Shown here one piece after another: positions 9,047 through 17,917 of a DNA stretch of 64,000 nucleotides. Within the stretch, counting starts at the first letter, position 1; each line of letters opens with the position of its first letter. The notes beneath the pieces were generated by a model, which did not search any database, was not told the DNA's origin, and saw only the letters and a list, made by a program, of their open reading frames with translations. The DNA is from Rhodobacterales bacterium (GTDB taxonomy: Bacteria; Pseudomonadota; Alphaproteobacteria; Rhodobacterales; Rhodobacteraceae). A program made the translations under genes and the position numbers. The DNA lies in contig JAJNPS010000037.1 in the NCBI GenBank assembly GCA_021155205.1, forward strand, positions 1 through 64,000, read 5' to 3'.

Positions 9047-9661
9047 CTACAGCCCCTGCCCCGGCTTCACATCCACCAGTTCCATCGCCTTCGCGGGATC
9101 GCGCCACATCTGATGCAGCACGTTCTGGCGCTTGATGTCGCGGCGGTGGCGCAGGGTCAGAAGGATCGCGCCGATCATCGCCACCAGCAGGATCATCCCC
9201 GCCAGCTGGAACAGAAGGATGTACTTGTCATAGACCAGCATCCCCAGCGCGCGGGTATTTTCCACATCGGGGATTGCGGGGGTGACGGCCTGGCGCAGGG
9301 CTTCGGCCTCGGGGGCGACCTTCCAGACGCCGACACCGATGGCGATCTGCATCAGAAGGATGACGCCGATCAACAGGCCCAGCGGCATGTAGCGCGCCAT
9401 CTCGCCCTTCAGTTCGGCAAAGTCGATGTCGAGCATCATCACGACGAACAGGAACAGCACCGCCACCGCGCCGACATAGACGATGACCAGCAGCATCGCG
9501 ACGAATTCGGCCCCGAGCAGCACGAAAAGCCCCGATGTCGACAGAAACGCAAGGATCAGCCACAGCACCGAATGCACCGGGTTGCGGCTGACGGTGACCA
9601 TCAGTCCCGCCGCGACCGTCACAAAGGCAAAGACGTAGAATGCGAATGCGGCGACGGTCAT
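9047..9661 (-). CDS. nuoJ: NADH-quinone oxidoreductase subunit J
   Basis: A 204-residue membrane subunit with about five hydrophobic segments. The N-terminal MTVAAFAFYVFAFVTVAAG and the VYVGAVAVLFLFVVMMLDID segment (the family's pi-bulge helix) identify it as NuoJ/ND6. Its start overlaps the stop of the preceding non-nuo gene by four bases (ATGA), which suggests coupled translation. It is followed by nuoK after 56 bases. Confidence 0.96.
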   Translation of the reverse strand: MTVAAFAFYVFAFVTVAAGLMVTVSRNPVHSVLWLILAFLSTSGLFVLLGAEFVAMLLVIVYVGAVAVLFLFVVMMLDIDFAELKGEMARYMPLGLLIGVILLMQIAIGVGVWKVAPEAEALRQAVTPAIPDVENTRALGMLVYDKYILLFQLAGMILLVAMIGAILLTLRHRRDIKRQNVLHQMWRDPAKAMELVDVKPGQGL

Positions 9662-10080
9662 GCGGGTTTCTCCCCAGATTTCTCGGCGGTCTCGGCGAAC
9701 ACGGCTTGCGCCAGTTCCAATGCCTTTTGCATCGCGGGCATACCGGCGAACATCGACATCTGCCAGATCACTTCGGCAATTTCACGTTTTGTCGCCCCTG
9801 CGGCCAGCGCGTTCTTGATGGTCAGGCGCAGCTGCGGCTCACCCATGGGCCCCAGCACCGTCTGCGCCGCAATCGTCACCAGGAAGCGCGTCCGCGCGTC
9901 CAGACCTTCGGGGTTGAAGGTCTTGCCGAACCACATTTCCAACAACTCTTTCGGCATCGCTGGAAACAGCTTTTCAAACGCCTTCACGTCGAGGTTTTCC
10001 ATGCCGGGGGCGAAGGCCCTGGCCATCTTTTGCCCTTGCTCCAGCATGGTCGCGAACATCTTGGCAAAGTCGTCGGTCAT
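9658..10080 (-). CDS. carboxymuconolactone decarboxylase-like protein inside nuo operon
   Basis: A 140-residue protein between nuoI and nuoJ. The central region, from GLDARTRFLVTIAAQTVLG through AGATKREIAEVIWQM, has the helical pattern of the carboxymuconolactone decarboxylase/AhpD superfamily. The catalytic CxxC of AhpD is not seen, so peroxidase activity is unlikely. The start at 10080 (MTDDFAKMF) avoids a long overlap with nuoI, and the stop overlaps nuoJ by four bases. Its position corresponds to one of the unidentified frames described in the Paracoccus nqo operon. Its role in complex I is unknown. Confidence 0.75.
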   Translation of the reverse strand: MTDDFAKMFATMLEQGQKMARAFAPGMENLDVKAFEKLFPAMPKELLEMWFGKTFNPEGLDARTRFLVTIAAQTVLGPMGEPQLRLTIKNALAAGATKREIAEVIWQMSMFAGMPAMQKALELAQAVFAETAEKSGEKPA

Positions 10081-10084
10081 GGGA

Positions 10085-10588
10085 TCACCGATACGGCGCG
10101 TCAAGTTCGAGGTTGCGGGCAATCTCTGCCTCCCAGCGGTCGCCGTTCGCCAGAAGCTTGTCCTTGTTGTAGAACAGTTCCTCGCGCGTTTCGGTGGAAA
10201 ACTCGAAATTCGGCCCTTCGACGATGGCATCCACGGGGCAGGCCTCCTGGCAGAACCCGCAATAGATGCATTTCGTCATGTCGATGTCATAGCGCGTGGT
10301 GCGGCGCGACCCGTCCTCGCGCGGTTCGGCGTCGATGGTAATCGCCTGTGCCGGACAGATCGCCTCGCACAGCTTGCAGGCGATGCAGCGTTCCTCGCCG
10401 TTCGGATAGCGGCGGAGCGCGTGTTCGCCGCGGAAGCGGGGGGACAGTGGCCCCTTTTCATGCGGGTAGTTCAGCGTGGCCTTGGGGGCGAAGAAGTATT
10501 TCATGCCCAGGCCGAAACCCTTGATGAAGTCGAACAACAAGAAGTATTTTGCCGCGCGGGTATAGTCGGTGGTGCGTGCCGGACCCAT
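10085..10588 (-). CDS. nuoI: NADH-quinone oxidoreductase subunit I
   Basis: A 167-residue peripheral-arm ferredoxin subunit carrying the two [4Fe-4S] clusters N6a and N6b. Both cluster motifs are intact: CIACKLCEAICP and CIYCGFCQEACP. The ATG at 10588 (MGPARTTDYTRAAKYF) is the best start and lies two bases after the nuoH stop. It passes electrons from NuoG toward NuoB. Confidence 0.96.
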   Translation of the reverse strand: MGPARTTDYTRAAKYFLLFDFIKGFGLGMKYFFAPKATLNYPHEKGPLSPRFRGEHALRRYPNGEERCIACKLCEAICPAQAITIDAEPREDGSRRTTRYDIDMTKCIYCGFCQEACPVDAIVEGPNFEFSTETREELFYNKDKLLANGDRWEAEIARNLELDAPYR

Positions 10589-10590
10589 GA

Positions 10591-11628
10591 TCAACCCCCA
10601 ATCGCCCAGCGGGCCCAGAACCCGCCAAACACTTCGAACTTCGCCAGGAATGCCACGATCACCACCCAGACCAGCGACATCGGCAGGAACACCTTCCAGC
10701 CGATCCGCATCAACTGGTCATAGCGATACCGGGGCACGATGGCCTTGACCATGGCAAAGAGGAAGAAAAAGAACCCCATCTTGGCGACCATCCACAGCGC
10801 CCCGTCCGGCAGGCCCGGAATGGGGGACAACCAACCGCCAAAGAACAACAGCGACATGAGCGCACACATCAAAAAGATCGCGATGTATTCGCCAGCCATG
10901 AACAAAAGATAGGGGGTCGAGGAATATTCCACCATGAAGCCCGCGACGAGTTCGCTTTCCGCCTCGGGCAGGTCGAACGGCGGGCGGTTGGTTTCGGCCA
11001 GCGCCGAGATGAAGAACAGCGCCACCATCGGCAGATGCGGCAGCCAGTACCAGTTGAACAGGCCGAAATCGCCGCGCTGCGCCTCCACGATCGCGCCGAA
11101 ATTCATGCTGCCGGTCGAGATGATGATGCCGATGATGATCAGGCCAAGGCTGACCTCATAGCTGATCATCTGCGCCGCCGACCGCAGCGACCCGAGGAAC
11201 GGATATTTCGAGTTCGACGCCCAGCCGCCCATGATGACGCCGTAGACCTCAAGCGATGACACGGCAAAGACGAACAGGATCGCCACGTTGATGTCCGACA
11301 ACACCCAGGTCGCGTTGAACGGGATCACCGCCCAGGCCAGGATCGCCAGCACAAACGACAGCATCGGGGCCAGAAAGAACACCGGACGGTCGGCGCCCGC
11401 TGGCACGACGATTTCCTTGACCACGTATTTCAGCGCATCGGCCACCGATTGCAGCAGGCCAAAGGCCCCGACCACGTTCGGGCCGCGCCGCATCTGCACG
11501 GCGGCCCAGATCTTCCGGTCGCCATAGACAAGGAACAACAGGCTGATCATCACGAAGGCCGTGACCAAAAGGCTTTGCGCCACGATGATCAGCGCCACCC
11601 CCGCCCCTGTCGACAAAAACCCGTCCAT
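10591..11628 (-). CDS. nuoH: NADH-quinone oxidoreductase subunit H
   Basis: A 345-residue membrane subunit that forms much of the quinone entry chamber. Family stretches such as MRRGPNVVGAFGLLQSVADA and AETNRPPFDLPEAESELVAG are present. The start is the ATG at 11628; a TTG one codon upstream is less likely. It is followed directly by nuoI, with a two-base gap between stop and start. Confidence 0.96.
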   Translation of the reverse strand: MDGFLSTGAGVALIIVAQSLLVTAFVMISLLFLVYGDRKIWAAVQMRRGPNVVGAFGLLQSVADALKYVVKEIVVPAGADRPVFFLAPMLSFVLAILAWAVIPFNATWVLSDINVAILFVFAVSSLEVYGVIMGGWASNSKYPFLGSLRSAAQMISYEVSLGLIIIGIIISTGSMNFGAIVEAQRGDFGLFNWYWLPHLPMVALFFISALAETNRPPFDLPEAESELVAGFMVEYSSTPYLLFMAGEYIAIFLMCALMSLLFFGGWLSPIPGLPDGALWMVAKMGFFFFLFAMVKAIVPRYRYDQLMRIGWKVFLPMSLVWVVIVAFLAKFEVFGGFWARWAIGG

Positions 11629-11646
11629 CAACCTGTTCCTTATCCT

Positions 11647-12045
11647 TCAGACCGTCGGGATACCCTGTTCGCCGCAATCGCGCACTGTGACCTCGGCGTC
11701 AATGGTGCGAAAGCCGCGCGGCAACGCGGCAGAGATCGTATAGACCGCATCGCCGCGCCAGACCTCGCCGTCGCGGGCAACCGTGGTGCGGACCAGACGC
11801 GCAAATCCGAACCCGCGGATCAGCGCATATTGCGCGGCCGCACAGCGCGCATAGGTCGCCACATCCGCGTCATTGCGCGCGCCGGTCATCTTGACGCGGA
11901 AATTCACCAGATCACCGTCCAGAAGCAGTGTCTCGATGCCCTGATAGGCGGGCCGGAACGCACCCGCCTGTCCGGCCGGGGGGGTGCATGCGCTGATCAC
12001 CATGAGCGCGGCGACACACCCGGCAAGGACCAGCGCCTGCTCCAT
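11647..12045 (-). CDS. small lipoprotein between nuoG and nuoH
   Basis: A 132-residue protein of unknown function. An N-terminal hydrophobic stretch ends in the lipobox VISAC, so it is predicted to be lipid-anchored in the periplasm. The mature part has three further cysteines and no family I recognise. The start at 12045 lies one base after the nuoG stop and nuoH follows after 18 bases, so it is cotranscribed with complex I. It occupies the position of one of the unidentified frames of the Paracoccus operon. Confidence 0.7.
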   Translation of the reverse strand: MEQALVLAGCVAALMVISACTPPAGQAGAFRPAYQGIETLLLDGDLVNFRVKMTGARNDADVATYARCAAAQYALIRGFGFARLVRTTVARDGEVWRGDAVYTISAALPRGFRTIDAEVTVRDCGEQGIPTV

Positions 12046-12046
12046 C

Positions 12047-14068
12047 CTATTCCGCCGCCATCGCATTGTGGCCCCGCAACGCCTGCATTGCCGACAACTC
12101 CGCCATCACCTTGCTGGCGCGCGCAATCGGATTGGTCAGGTAAAAGTCCCCGATGGCATTGCGGAATGTCGCCTTGCCCATGTCGCGCGCCGGCGGCAGG
12201 GTCCAGCCGTTGTCGGCGACCTCGTCGATCCGGCCCAGATGCGGATGCGCTGCGACCAGCGCGATACGCAGTGCGGCCAGGCTGTCCCAGGGCAGCGCCG
12301 CGCCCAGCTCTGCCGACAGGGCGCGCAGCACGGCCCAGTTTTCCTTGGCCTCGCCCGGTGCGAAGCCTGCACGCATCGCCAGTTGCGGGCGGCCTTCGGT
12401 GTTGACGAACACGCCGTTTTCTTCGGTCCAGGCCGCCCCCGGCAGGATGATGTCGGCGCGGTTGGCACCCCGGTCGCCGTGGCTGCCCTGATAGATCACG
12501 AAGGGACCGGGTGCGATGTCGACCTCATCCGCGCCAAGGTTGTAGATCACCTGCGCGCCCTCGGTCGCGGCCGGCAGCCCGCCCTCGGTCACGGCCCCCA
12601 CGTCCATCGCGCCGACACGCGAAGCGGCGGTGTGCAGGATCAGCAGCTTGGAGTTGGAGTTTTCCGCAAGCTTCATCGCATGGGCCAGGACAGCCGCGCC
12701 ATCCGCCTCGGCGATGGCACCCTGCCCGACGATGACCAGCGTCGGCCTGGCCTTGGTCTCATCCGAGATGACCTGCGACGACAGCTTTTCCAATGCCGCA
12801 CGGTCGGTGCCGACATGGATATAATCGTAAGTCAGATCGACAGCCTCGCCTACCAGCCCGACGGTCGCGCCATGCGACCAGGCCTTGCGGATGCGAGCGT
12901 TCAGCACCGGGGCCTCGAGGCGCGGGTTGGTGCCAATCAACTGGATCATGCGGGCGCTGTCGATGTCCTCGATGCGCGCGGTGCCGACATAGGCCGAACG
13001 ATTGCCGATCGGCAGCTTTGCCCCATCCGTCCTGCATTCCACATGACCGCCGAGGCTCTCGATCATCAGCTTGAGGCTGTAGGCGGCCTCGACCGGCACC
13101 AGATCACCGACCAGCCCGGCAACGCGCTTGCCCTTCATCGCCGCCGCCGCCGCCGCCAAGGCCTCGCTCCAGCCGGCTTTGCGCAAGCGCCCGTTCTCAC
13201 GGATATAAGGCGTGTCGAGCCGTTGACGGCGAAGGCCGTCCCAGACAAAGCGGGTCTTGTCGGAAATCCATTCCTCGTTCACGCCGTCATGGTTGCGCGG
13301 CAGGATGCGCATGACTTCGCGGCCCTTGGTGTCGATGCGGATGTTGGACCCCAGCGCGTCCATCACGTCGATGGATTCCGTCTTGGTCAGCTCCCAAGGA
13401 CGGGCGGTGAAGGCATAGGGTTTGGACGTCAGCGCGCCGACCGGGCACAGGTCGATGATGTTGCCCTGCAGGTTGCTGTTCAGCGTCTCGTTCAGATAGC
13501 TCGTGATCTCGCTGTCTTCGCCGCGGCCGGTCTGGCCCATCTGGGTGATCCCCGCGACCTCGGTGGTAAAGCGCACGCAGCGGGTGCAACTGATGCAGCG
13601 GGTCATCGTGGTGGCCACCAGCGGCCCAAGGTTCAAATCCTCGCTGGCACGCTTGGGTTCCCGATAGCGGCTGAAATCCACACCGTAAGCCATCGCCTGA
13701 TCCTGCAGGTCGCATTCGCCACCCTGGTCGCAGATCGGGCAGTCGAGCGGATGGTTGATCAGCAGGAACTCCATCACCCCTTCGCGGGCCTTCTTGACCA
13801 TGGGCGAGCGGGTCTTGACCAGCGGCGCCTCGCCGTTCGGGCCGGGGCGCAAATCCTTGACCTGCATCGCGCAGCTTGCGGCGGGTTTCGGCGGGCCACC
13901 GACGACCTCGACCAGACACATCCGGCAGTTTCCGGCGATCGACAGCCGTTCGTGATAACAAAAGCGCGGGATTTCCACGCCCGCAACCTCGGCCGCCTGG
14001 ATGATCGTCATCGCGCCGTCAACCTCGACCTCGATGCCGTCGATGCTGATCTTCTTGAGGTTGGACAT
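12047..14068 (-). CDS. nuoG: NADH-quinone oxidoreductase subunit G
   Basis: A 673-residue peripheral-arm subunit holding [2Fe-2S] N1b and [4Fe-4S] N4 and N5. The N-terminal ferredoxin motif (CYHERLSIAGNCRMC), the N5 His/Cys motif (HPLDCPICDQGGEC) and the N4 motif (CISCTRC with a later LCPVGALTSKPY) are all intact. A degenerate molybdopterin-oxidoreductase domain follows. The length matches the short alphaproteobacterial/mitochondrial form rather than the roughly 900-residue E. coli form. Confidence 0.96.
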   Translation of the reverse strand: MSNLKKISIDGIEVEVDGAMTIIQAAEVAGVEIPRFCYHERLSIAGNCRMCLVEVVGGPPKPAASCAMQVKDLRPGPNGEAPLVKTRSPMVKKAREGVMEFLLINHPLDCPICDQGGECDLQDQAMAYGVDFSRYREPKRASEDLNLGPLVATTMTRCISCTRCVRFTTEVAGITQMGQTGRGEDSEITSYLNETLNSNLQGNIIDLCPVGALTSKPYAFTARPWELTKTESIDVMDALGSNIRIDTKGREVMRILPRNHDGVNEEWISDKTRFVWDGLRRQRLDTPYIRENGRLRKAGWSEALAAAAAAMKGKRVAGLVGDLVPVEAAYSLKLMIESLGGHVECRTDGAKLPIGNRSAYVGTARIEDIDSARMIQLIGTNPRLEAPVLNARIRKAWSHGATVGLVGEAVDLTYDYIHVGTDRAALEKLSSQVISDETKARPTLVIVGQGAIAEADGAAVLAHAMKLAENSNSKLLILHTAASRVGAMDVGAVTEGGLPAATEGAQVIYNLGADEVDIAPGPFVIYQGSHGDRGANRADIILPGAAWTEENGVFVNTEGRPQLAMRAGFAPGEAKENWAVLRALSAELGAALPWDSLAALRIALVAAHPHLGRIDEVADNGWTLPPARDMGKATFRNAIGDFYLTNPIARASKVMAELSAMQALRGHNAMAAE

Positions 14069-14184
14069 GTCGACTCCTGTTCCTTCTGCCGATCAGGCCG
14101 CTTCAGGCCAAGCGCAAAACACCACCGGATTACCCCGCCACGATTGCGCGCACAGATGCCCCAGAATCGCGCCGGGCGAAAGGG

Positions 14185-14928
14185 TCATGGACCCACTTTT
14201 GACGTTGTCGGCCGCAGAACAGGTGCCTTGTCGATCACGACGATCGAGTCATGCACATGAAAACCCGTCATCCAGCGCCCCAGATTGCTGTTGAGCATCG
14301 GTTGCGGATGATACCAGCGATGCATGTCGTCGATCAGGCGGTTCAGCAACCGAAAGAAATTGTCGGGCGATTCCAGCCCCCCGCCAAAACCGGACATATA
14401 GGCGGTGTGCAGGTCCTCGATCATGTAGACGCCGCCGACCGTCAGCTGGGGGAACAGAACTTCCAGACTTGCCCGCACATGCGCCATCTGGTGACTGCCA
14501 TCGTCCAGCACGATATCGACCCCGCCCATTTCCTCGACCACACGCTTCAGGAACTTGGGGTCATCCTGGCTGCCGATCCTGACCTGCCCGTCGATGCCGT
14601 CATGCACCCGGCATCTGGGGTTGATGTCGATGCCGAAGATCACCGCCTCGGGGCCGAACCATCTGCGCCACATCGACAGGCTGCCGCCGCGCGAAACCCC
14701 GATTTCCAGAAACCGCACGGGCTTGCCGCGCCAGGGACCGAAATAGCGGTCATAAAGCGGCAGGTAGTGGTGCCATTTGTGGATCAGCGTACCCTTGGTG
14801 CTGGTGTAGATGTCGACAAGATCACCGGTATAGCCGAACGACTGTGCCAAGTCCTCGGCAATGTCGCGGTCGGGGGGGAAATTGAACTTCCTCATCGCGT
14901 CATTCCGCGGCAACCCGGCTGCATCCAT
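14185..14928 (-). CDS. class I SAM-dependent methyltransferase-like protein
   Basis: A 247-residue cytosolic protein with a Rossmann SAM-binding core. VRFLEIGVSRGGSLSMW resembles motif I, IFGIDINPRC the ribose-binding acidic loop, and VDIVLDDGSHQMAHV motif IV. This pattern is close to the cephalosporin-hydroxylase/rhamnosyl-O-methyltransferase type. Its substrate is unknown. The start at 14928 has a GGAAGG ribosome site but overlaps the upstream gene by 29 bases; an ATG at 14895 is the alternative. It lies in the nuoF-nuoG gap, 116 bases before nuoG, and has no known link to complex I. Confidence 0.7.
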   Translation of the reverse strand: MDAAGLPRNDAMRKFNFPPDRDIAEDLAQSFGYTGDLVDIYTSTKGTLIHKWHHYLPLYDRYFGPWRGKPVRFLEIGVSRGGSLSMWRRWFGPEAVIFGIDINPRCRVHDGIDGQVRIGSQDDPKFLKRVVEEMGGVDIVLDDGSHQMAHVRASLEVLFPQLTVGGVYMIEDLHTAYMSGFGGGLESPDNFFRLLNRLIDDMHRWYHPQPMLNSNLGRWMTGFHVHDSIVVIDKAPVLRPTTSKVGP

Positions 14929-15397
14929 GCGCCTTCCACAGCCGCGCCTCCTTCAGATAGGTCCACCCAAAGGCGTGGTCACTGTCGCCATTTGCCTCAA
15001 GATGCGCCAGCCGCGCCAGCGCCTCGTCCAGCCTGGGCCTGTGCCCGGCTGGCACCCACCACATGACAAAGTGCATCTTTCCCAGCACCTGAAACCATTC
15101 CTGACGGCGCTCGTAGAACGCGCGGTGAACGGTGTTCCAGACAAAGTTTTCCAGCGTCTCGACGCTTTCCCACACTGTCAGGTTGCTGACATATTGCGGG
15201 TCGCCGCCGATCTTGGCCTCGGTATTGCCCGTCCCCGGCTCGCCCGAACCTTCCATCATCCAGACAAAGCCGGGCATCCGCTTGCCCAGACCGTTGACCC
15301 GGTCCAGCGCACCCATGAACTCGGCGACGCGCGGGTCATCGGTGGGGGCCAGCAGGCGCCCCACGTTCAACTCGGCCAGGTGCATCGAACCTGTCAT
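14900..15397 (-). CDS. DUF3291 family protein
   Basis: A 165-residue protein of the DUF3291 type, recognised by HLAELNVGRLLAPTDDPRV at the start and the Trp-rich segment NFVWNTVHRAFYERRQEWF. The fold is expected to be a monooxygenase-like ferredoxin fold. The start at 15397 gives a four-base ATGA overlap with the upstream lipoprotein gene. No cofactor site is visible and the function is unknown. Confidence 0.75.
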   Translation of the reverse strand: MTGSMHLAELNVGRLLAPTDDPRVAEFMGALDRVNGLGKRMPGFVWMMEGSGEPGTGNTEAKIGGDPQYVSNLTVWESVETLENFVWNTVHRAFYERRQEWFQVLGKMHFVMWWVPAGHRPRLDEALARLAHLEANGDSDHAFGWTYLKEARLWKAHGCSRVAAE

Positions 15398-15717
15398 CGC
15401 TGCACGCAGCGGCCCTGCCGCAACAGCACACCCTCGGCCGTGAGCAGCGTTTTCGCATCCTGCAACGGACCGTCCGCCCAGACCACATCGGATCCGGCAA
15501 AACGGTCCATGCAATAGAGCGTCGCCTCGTAGCGCGCAGCGCGGGCGGCGGGGCCCGGCTTGTCGGCGGCATCGCGCACGACGACATCAAAGCCGCGCCT
15601 GTCATCGCTGGTGGCGCTGACCTTGGCGGTAATCTTCATACCGTCGAACAAGACCGGCGGCGGGCCGCCGCAGGCCGACAGCATCGTTGCAAGCCCCAAG
15701 CCATAGAATGCCTTCAC
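15394..15717 (-). CDS. small lipoprotein A in nuoF-nuoG gap
   Basis: A 107-residue predicted lipoprotein with the lipobox LSAC after a short hydrophobic segment. The start is GTG at 15717, forming a GTGA overlap with the upstream gene. The mature domain has two cysteines (YCMD and GRC) that may form a disulfide. No family is recognised. Its spacing implies translational coupling with both neighbours. Confidence 0.6.
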   Translation of the reverse strand: MKAFYGLGLATMLSACGGPPPVLFDGMKITAKVSATSDDRRGFDVVVRDAADKPGPAARAARYEATLYCMDRFAGSDVVWADGPLQDAKTLLTAEGVLLRQGRCVQR

Positions 15718-15971
15718 GCGCAGCCCTCCACAAAGACCCAAGCCCCAGCGTCATAACGGTCATAGATCGACGATTGCAACCGCTGCCCGCGCGCGGCGCA
15801 GGCCGCCTCGGCCAGCCTGCGGGCCGCAGCCCCTTCGAAATTGGCGAATGCCGCATCCCCGTTCATCACGGCAAGCGGCCTGCGATCCGCAGCGGGAGGT
15901 GCTGCGGGCGACGCGGCGCAGGCGGCCAGAAGGCCTGCCCCCGCCACGCCGATGACGCCAGACCGGATCAT
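15714..15971 (-). CDS. small lipoprotein B in nuoF-nuoG gap
   Basis: An 85-residue predicted lipoprotein with lipobox LAAC at about residue 18. The start is the ATG at 15971 (MIRSGVIGVAGAG). The mature part carries paired cysteines (AACAARGQ and the terminal EGCA), the same simple layout as the next gene, with which it overlaps by four bases. No family is recognised. Confidence 0.55.
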   Translation of the reverse strand: MIRSGVIGVAGAGLLAACAASPAAPPAADRRPLAVMNGDAAFANFEGAAARRLAEAACAARGQRLQSSIYDRYDAGAWVFVEGCA

Positions 15972-16044
15972 GCGCGCCCCGCCCGTCCGCCAGACCGCGC
16001 CGATCGGCACAGCGTGGCATCCGTCGGAAGGGGCGCAGGTTCCG

Positions 16045-16455
16045 TCATTGCGACGACCGCAGCAGTTTGCCGATCATGCTACCCTTCGCAATCTCGTCCC
16101 GCCCGACCCTGCAAAAGCTTTCAGGATCGCCCTCGATCGCACCCGCCGCAGCCAGATAGGCCGCCGCCTCGGCCTTCAGGCGGGCCTTTTGGTCGGGGTT
16201 CTTGATGAACGCCTCGACCTCGTCGCGGGAATAGCCCTTGTCGAGCGCATAACCTTTCAGGTCCTCGATCTTGCCCAGCACCACGAACATCCGCGCCGAA
16301 ATCGTCGGGCAGGTCTTTCGGATCACATCGCCGATCCGCCCGGCGCGCAGGCTGTCGTTGATGAACGTTTCTTGCTGCAAGGGTTCCAGCGCAAGCGCGG
16401 GGGACGTTGCGGACAAGAACGCCGCAAAGCCAAGCGTCAGGGACAGTCGTTTCAT
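16045..16455 (-). CDS. DUF5333-like secreted protein
   Basis: A 136-residue protein with an N-terminal signal peptide (MKRLSLTLGFAAFLSATSPALA) ending near residue 22. The mature region has two cysteines (KTCPT and SFCRV) and a helical segment. It resembles the DUF5333 proteins found beside complex I genes in Rhodobacteraceae. The start at 16455 has a good GGAGG site upstream. It follows nuoF after 150 bases. Function unknown. Confidence 0.65.
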   Translation of the reverse strand: MKRLSLTLGFAAFLSATSPALALEPLQQETFINDSLRAGRIGDVIRKTCPTISARMFVVLGKIEDLKGYALDKGYSRDEVEAFIKNPDQKARLKAEAAAYLAAAGAIEGDPESFCRVGRDEIAKGSMIGKLLRSSQ

Positions 16456-16605
16456 GGGGGCCTCCATCTCATGCCTGCCCACTATGTGGTGCCTCATGGA
16501 CTGCTATGCGATGACAAAGGCCTTGATTGCGCATAGCGGCGGGCATCCGTGACCCGGATCGACAGGGCTGGGCCAGATGGCGCTGTGGAGCGGAACCCCG
16601 CATGG

Positions 16606-17901
16606 TCACTCCGCTGCCATCGCGCCCATACGGCCGGTCTTTCTGGCCTTGATGCGGTCCTCGATTTCCTCGCGGAAGGCCCGCACCAGGCCCTGGATCG
16701 GCCAGGCGGCGGCATCGCCAAGGGCGCAGATCGTGTGGCCCTCGACCTGTTTCGTCACCGAGATCAGCATGTCGATCTCCTCGACCTCGGCCTCGCCGCG
16801 CACCAGACGGTCCATGACCCGCATCATCCAGCCGGTGCCTTCGCGGCAGGGGGTGCACTGGCCGCAGCTTTCGTGCTTGTAGAACTTCGACAGCCGCCAG
16901 ATCGCCTTGATCACGTCGGTCGAGCGGTCCATCACGATCACCGCCGCGGTGCCCAGACCCGAGCGCTGTTCGCGCAGCCAGTCGAAATCCATGATCGCGT
17001 CGTCGCATTGCGCCTGCGTCAGCAGGGGCACGGATGACCCGCCGGGGATCACCGCCTTGATGTTCTTCCAGCCGCCCCGCACTCCGCCGCAATGCCGGTC
17101 AAGCAGTTCCTTGAGCGGGATCGACATCGCCTCTTCGACGACGCAGGGGTTGTTCACATGGCCGGATATGCCAAAGAGCTTGGTGCCGGTGTTGTTCGCA
17201 CGGCCAAAGGACGCAAACCAGTCCGCCCCGCGCCGCAGGATGGTCGGGACGACCGCGATGGATTCCACGTTGTTCACGGTGGTCGGGCAGCCATAAAGGC
17301 CGGACCCCGCCGGAAACGGCGGTTTCATCCGGGGCATGCCCTTTTTCCCCTCGAGGGACTCCAGCAGCGCCGTTTCCTCGCCGCAGATATAGGCCCCTGC
17401 ACCGTGGTGCAGGTAGCAGTCGAAATCCCAGCCGGACTTGGCGGCGTTCTTGCCCAAAAGCCCCGCGTCATAGCATTCGTCCAAGGCCGCCTGCAGCGCC
17501 TCGCGCTCGCGGATGTATTCGCCGCGGATGTAGATGTAACAGGCATTGGCTCCCATCGCGAAGCTGGCGATCAGGCAGCCCTCAATCAGGGTATGCGGAT
17601 CGTGCCGCATGATCTCGCGGTCCTTGCAGGTGCCGGGTTCGGATTCGTCGGCGTTCACCACCAGATAGGACGGACGGCCATCCGACTGTTTGGGCATGAA
17701 GGACCATTTCAGACCCGTCGGAAACCCTGCCCCGCCGCGCCCGCGCAGGCCGGATGCCTTGACCTGTTCGATCAGCGTATCGCGCCCCCGCGCGATGATC
17801 TCGGCGGTGCCGTTCCAGTGGCCACGCTTTTTCGCCCCCGCAAGGGAGCGGTCATGCATCCCGTAAAGGTTGGTGAAAATGCGGTCCTGATCTTTCAGCA
17901 T
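16606..17901 (-). CDS. nuoF: NADH-quinone oxidoreductase subunit F
   Basis: The 431-residue NADH-oxidising subunit, binding FMN and the [4Fe-4S] cluster N3. The GRGGAGFPTGLKW FMN/NADH loop is near residue 53 and the cluster motif ESCGQCTPCREGTGW is in the C-terminal third. It lies 16 bases after the DUF5337 gene. Normal length, no defects. Confidence 0.97.
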   Translation of the reverse strand: MLKDQDRIFTNLYGMHDRSLAGAKKRGHWNGTAEIIARGRDTLIEQVKASGLRGRGGAGFPTGLKWSFMPKQSDGRPSYLVVNADESEPGTCKDREIMRHDPHTLIEGCLIASFAMGANACYIYIRGEYIREREALQAALDECYDAGLLGKNAAKSGWDFDCYLHHGAGAYICGEETALLESLEGKKGMPRMKPPFPAGSGLYGCPTTVNNVESIAVVPTILRRGADWFASFGRANNTGTKLFGISGHVNNPCVVEEAMSIPLKELLDRHCGGVRGGWKNIKAVIPGGSSVPLLTQAQCDDAIMDFDWLREQRSGLGTAAVIVMDRSTDVIKAIWRLSKFYKHESCGQCTPCREGTGWMMRVMDRLVRGEAEVEEIDMLISVTKQVEGHTICALGDAAAWPIQGLVRAFREEIEDRIKARKTGRMGAMAAE

Positions 17902-17917
17902 TGCTGCCTCTTTCCCG

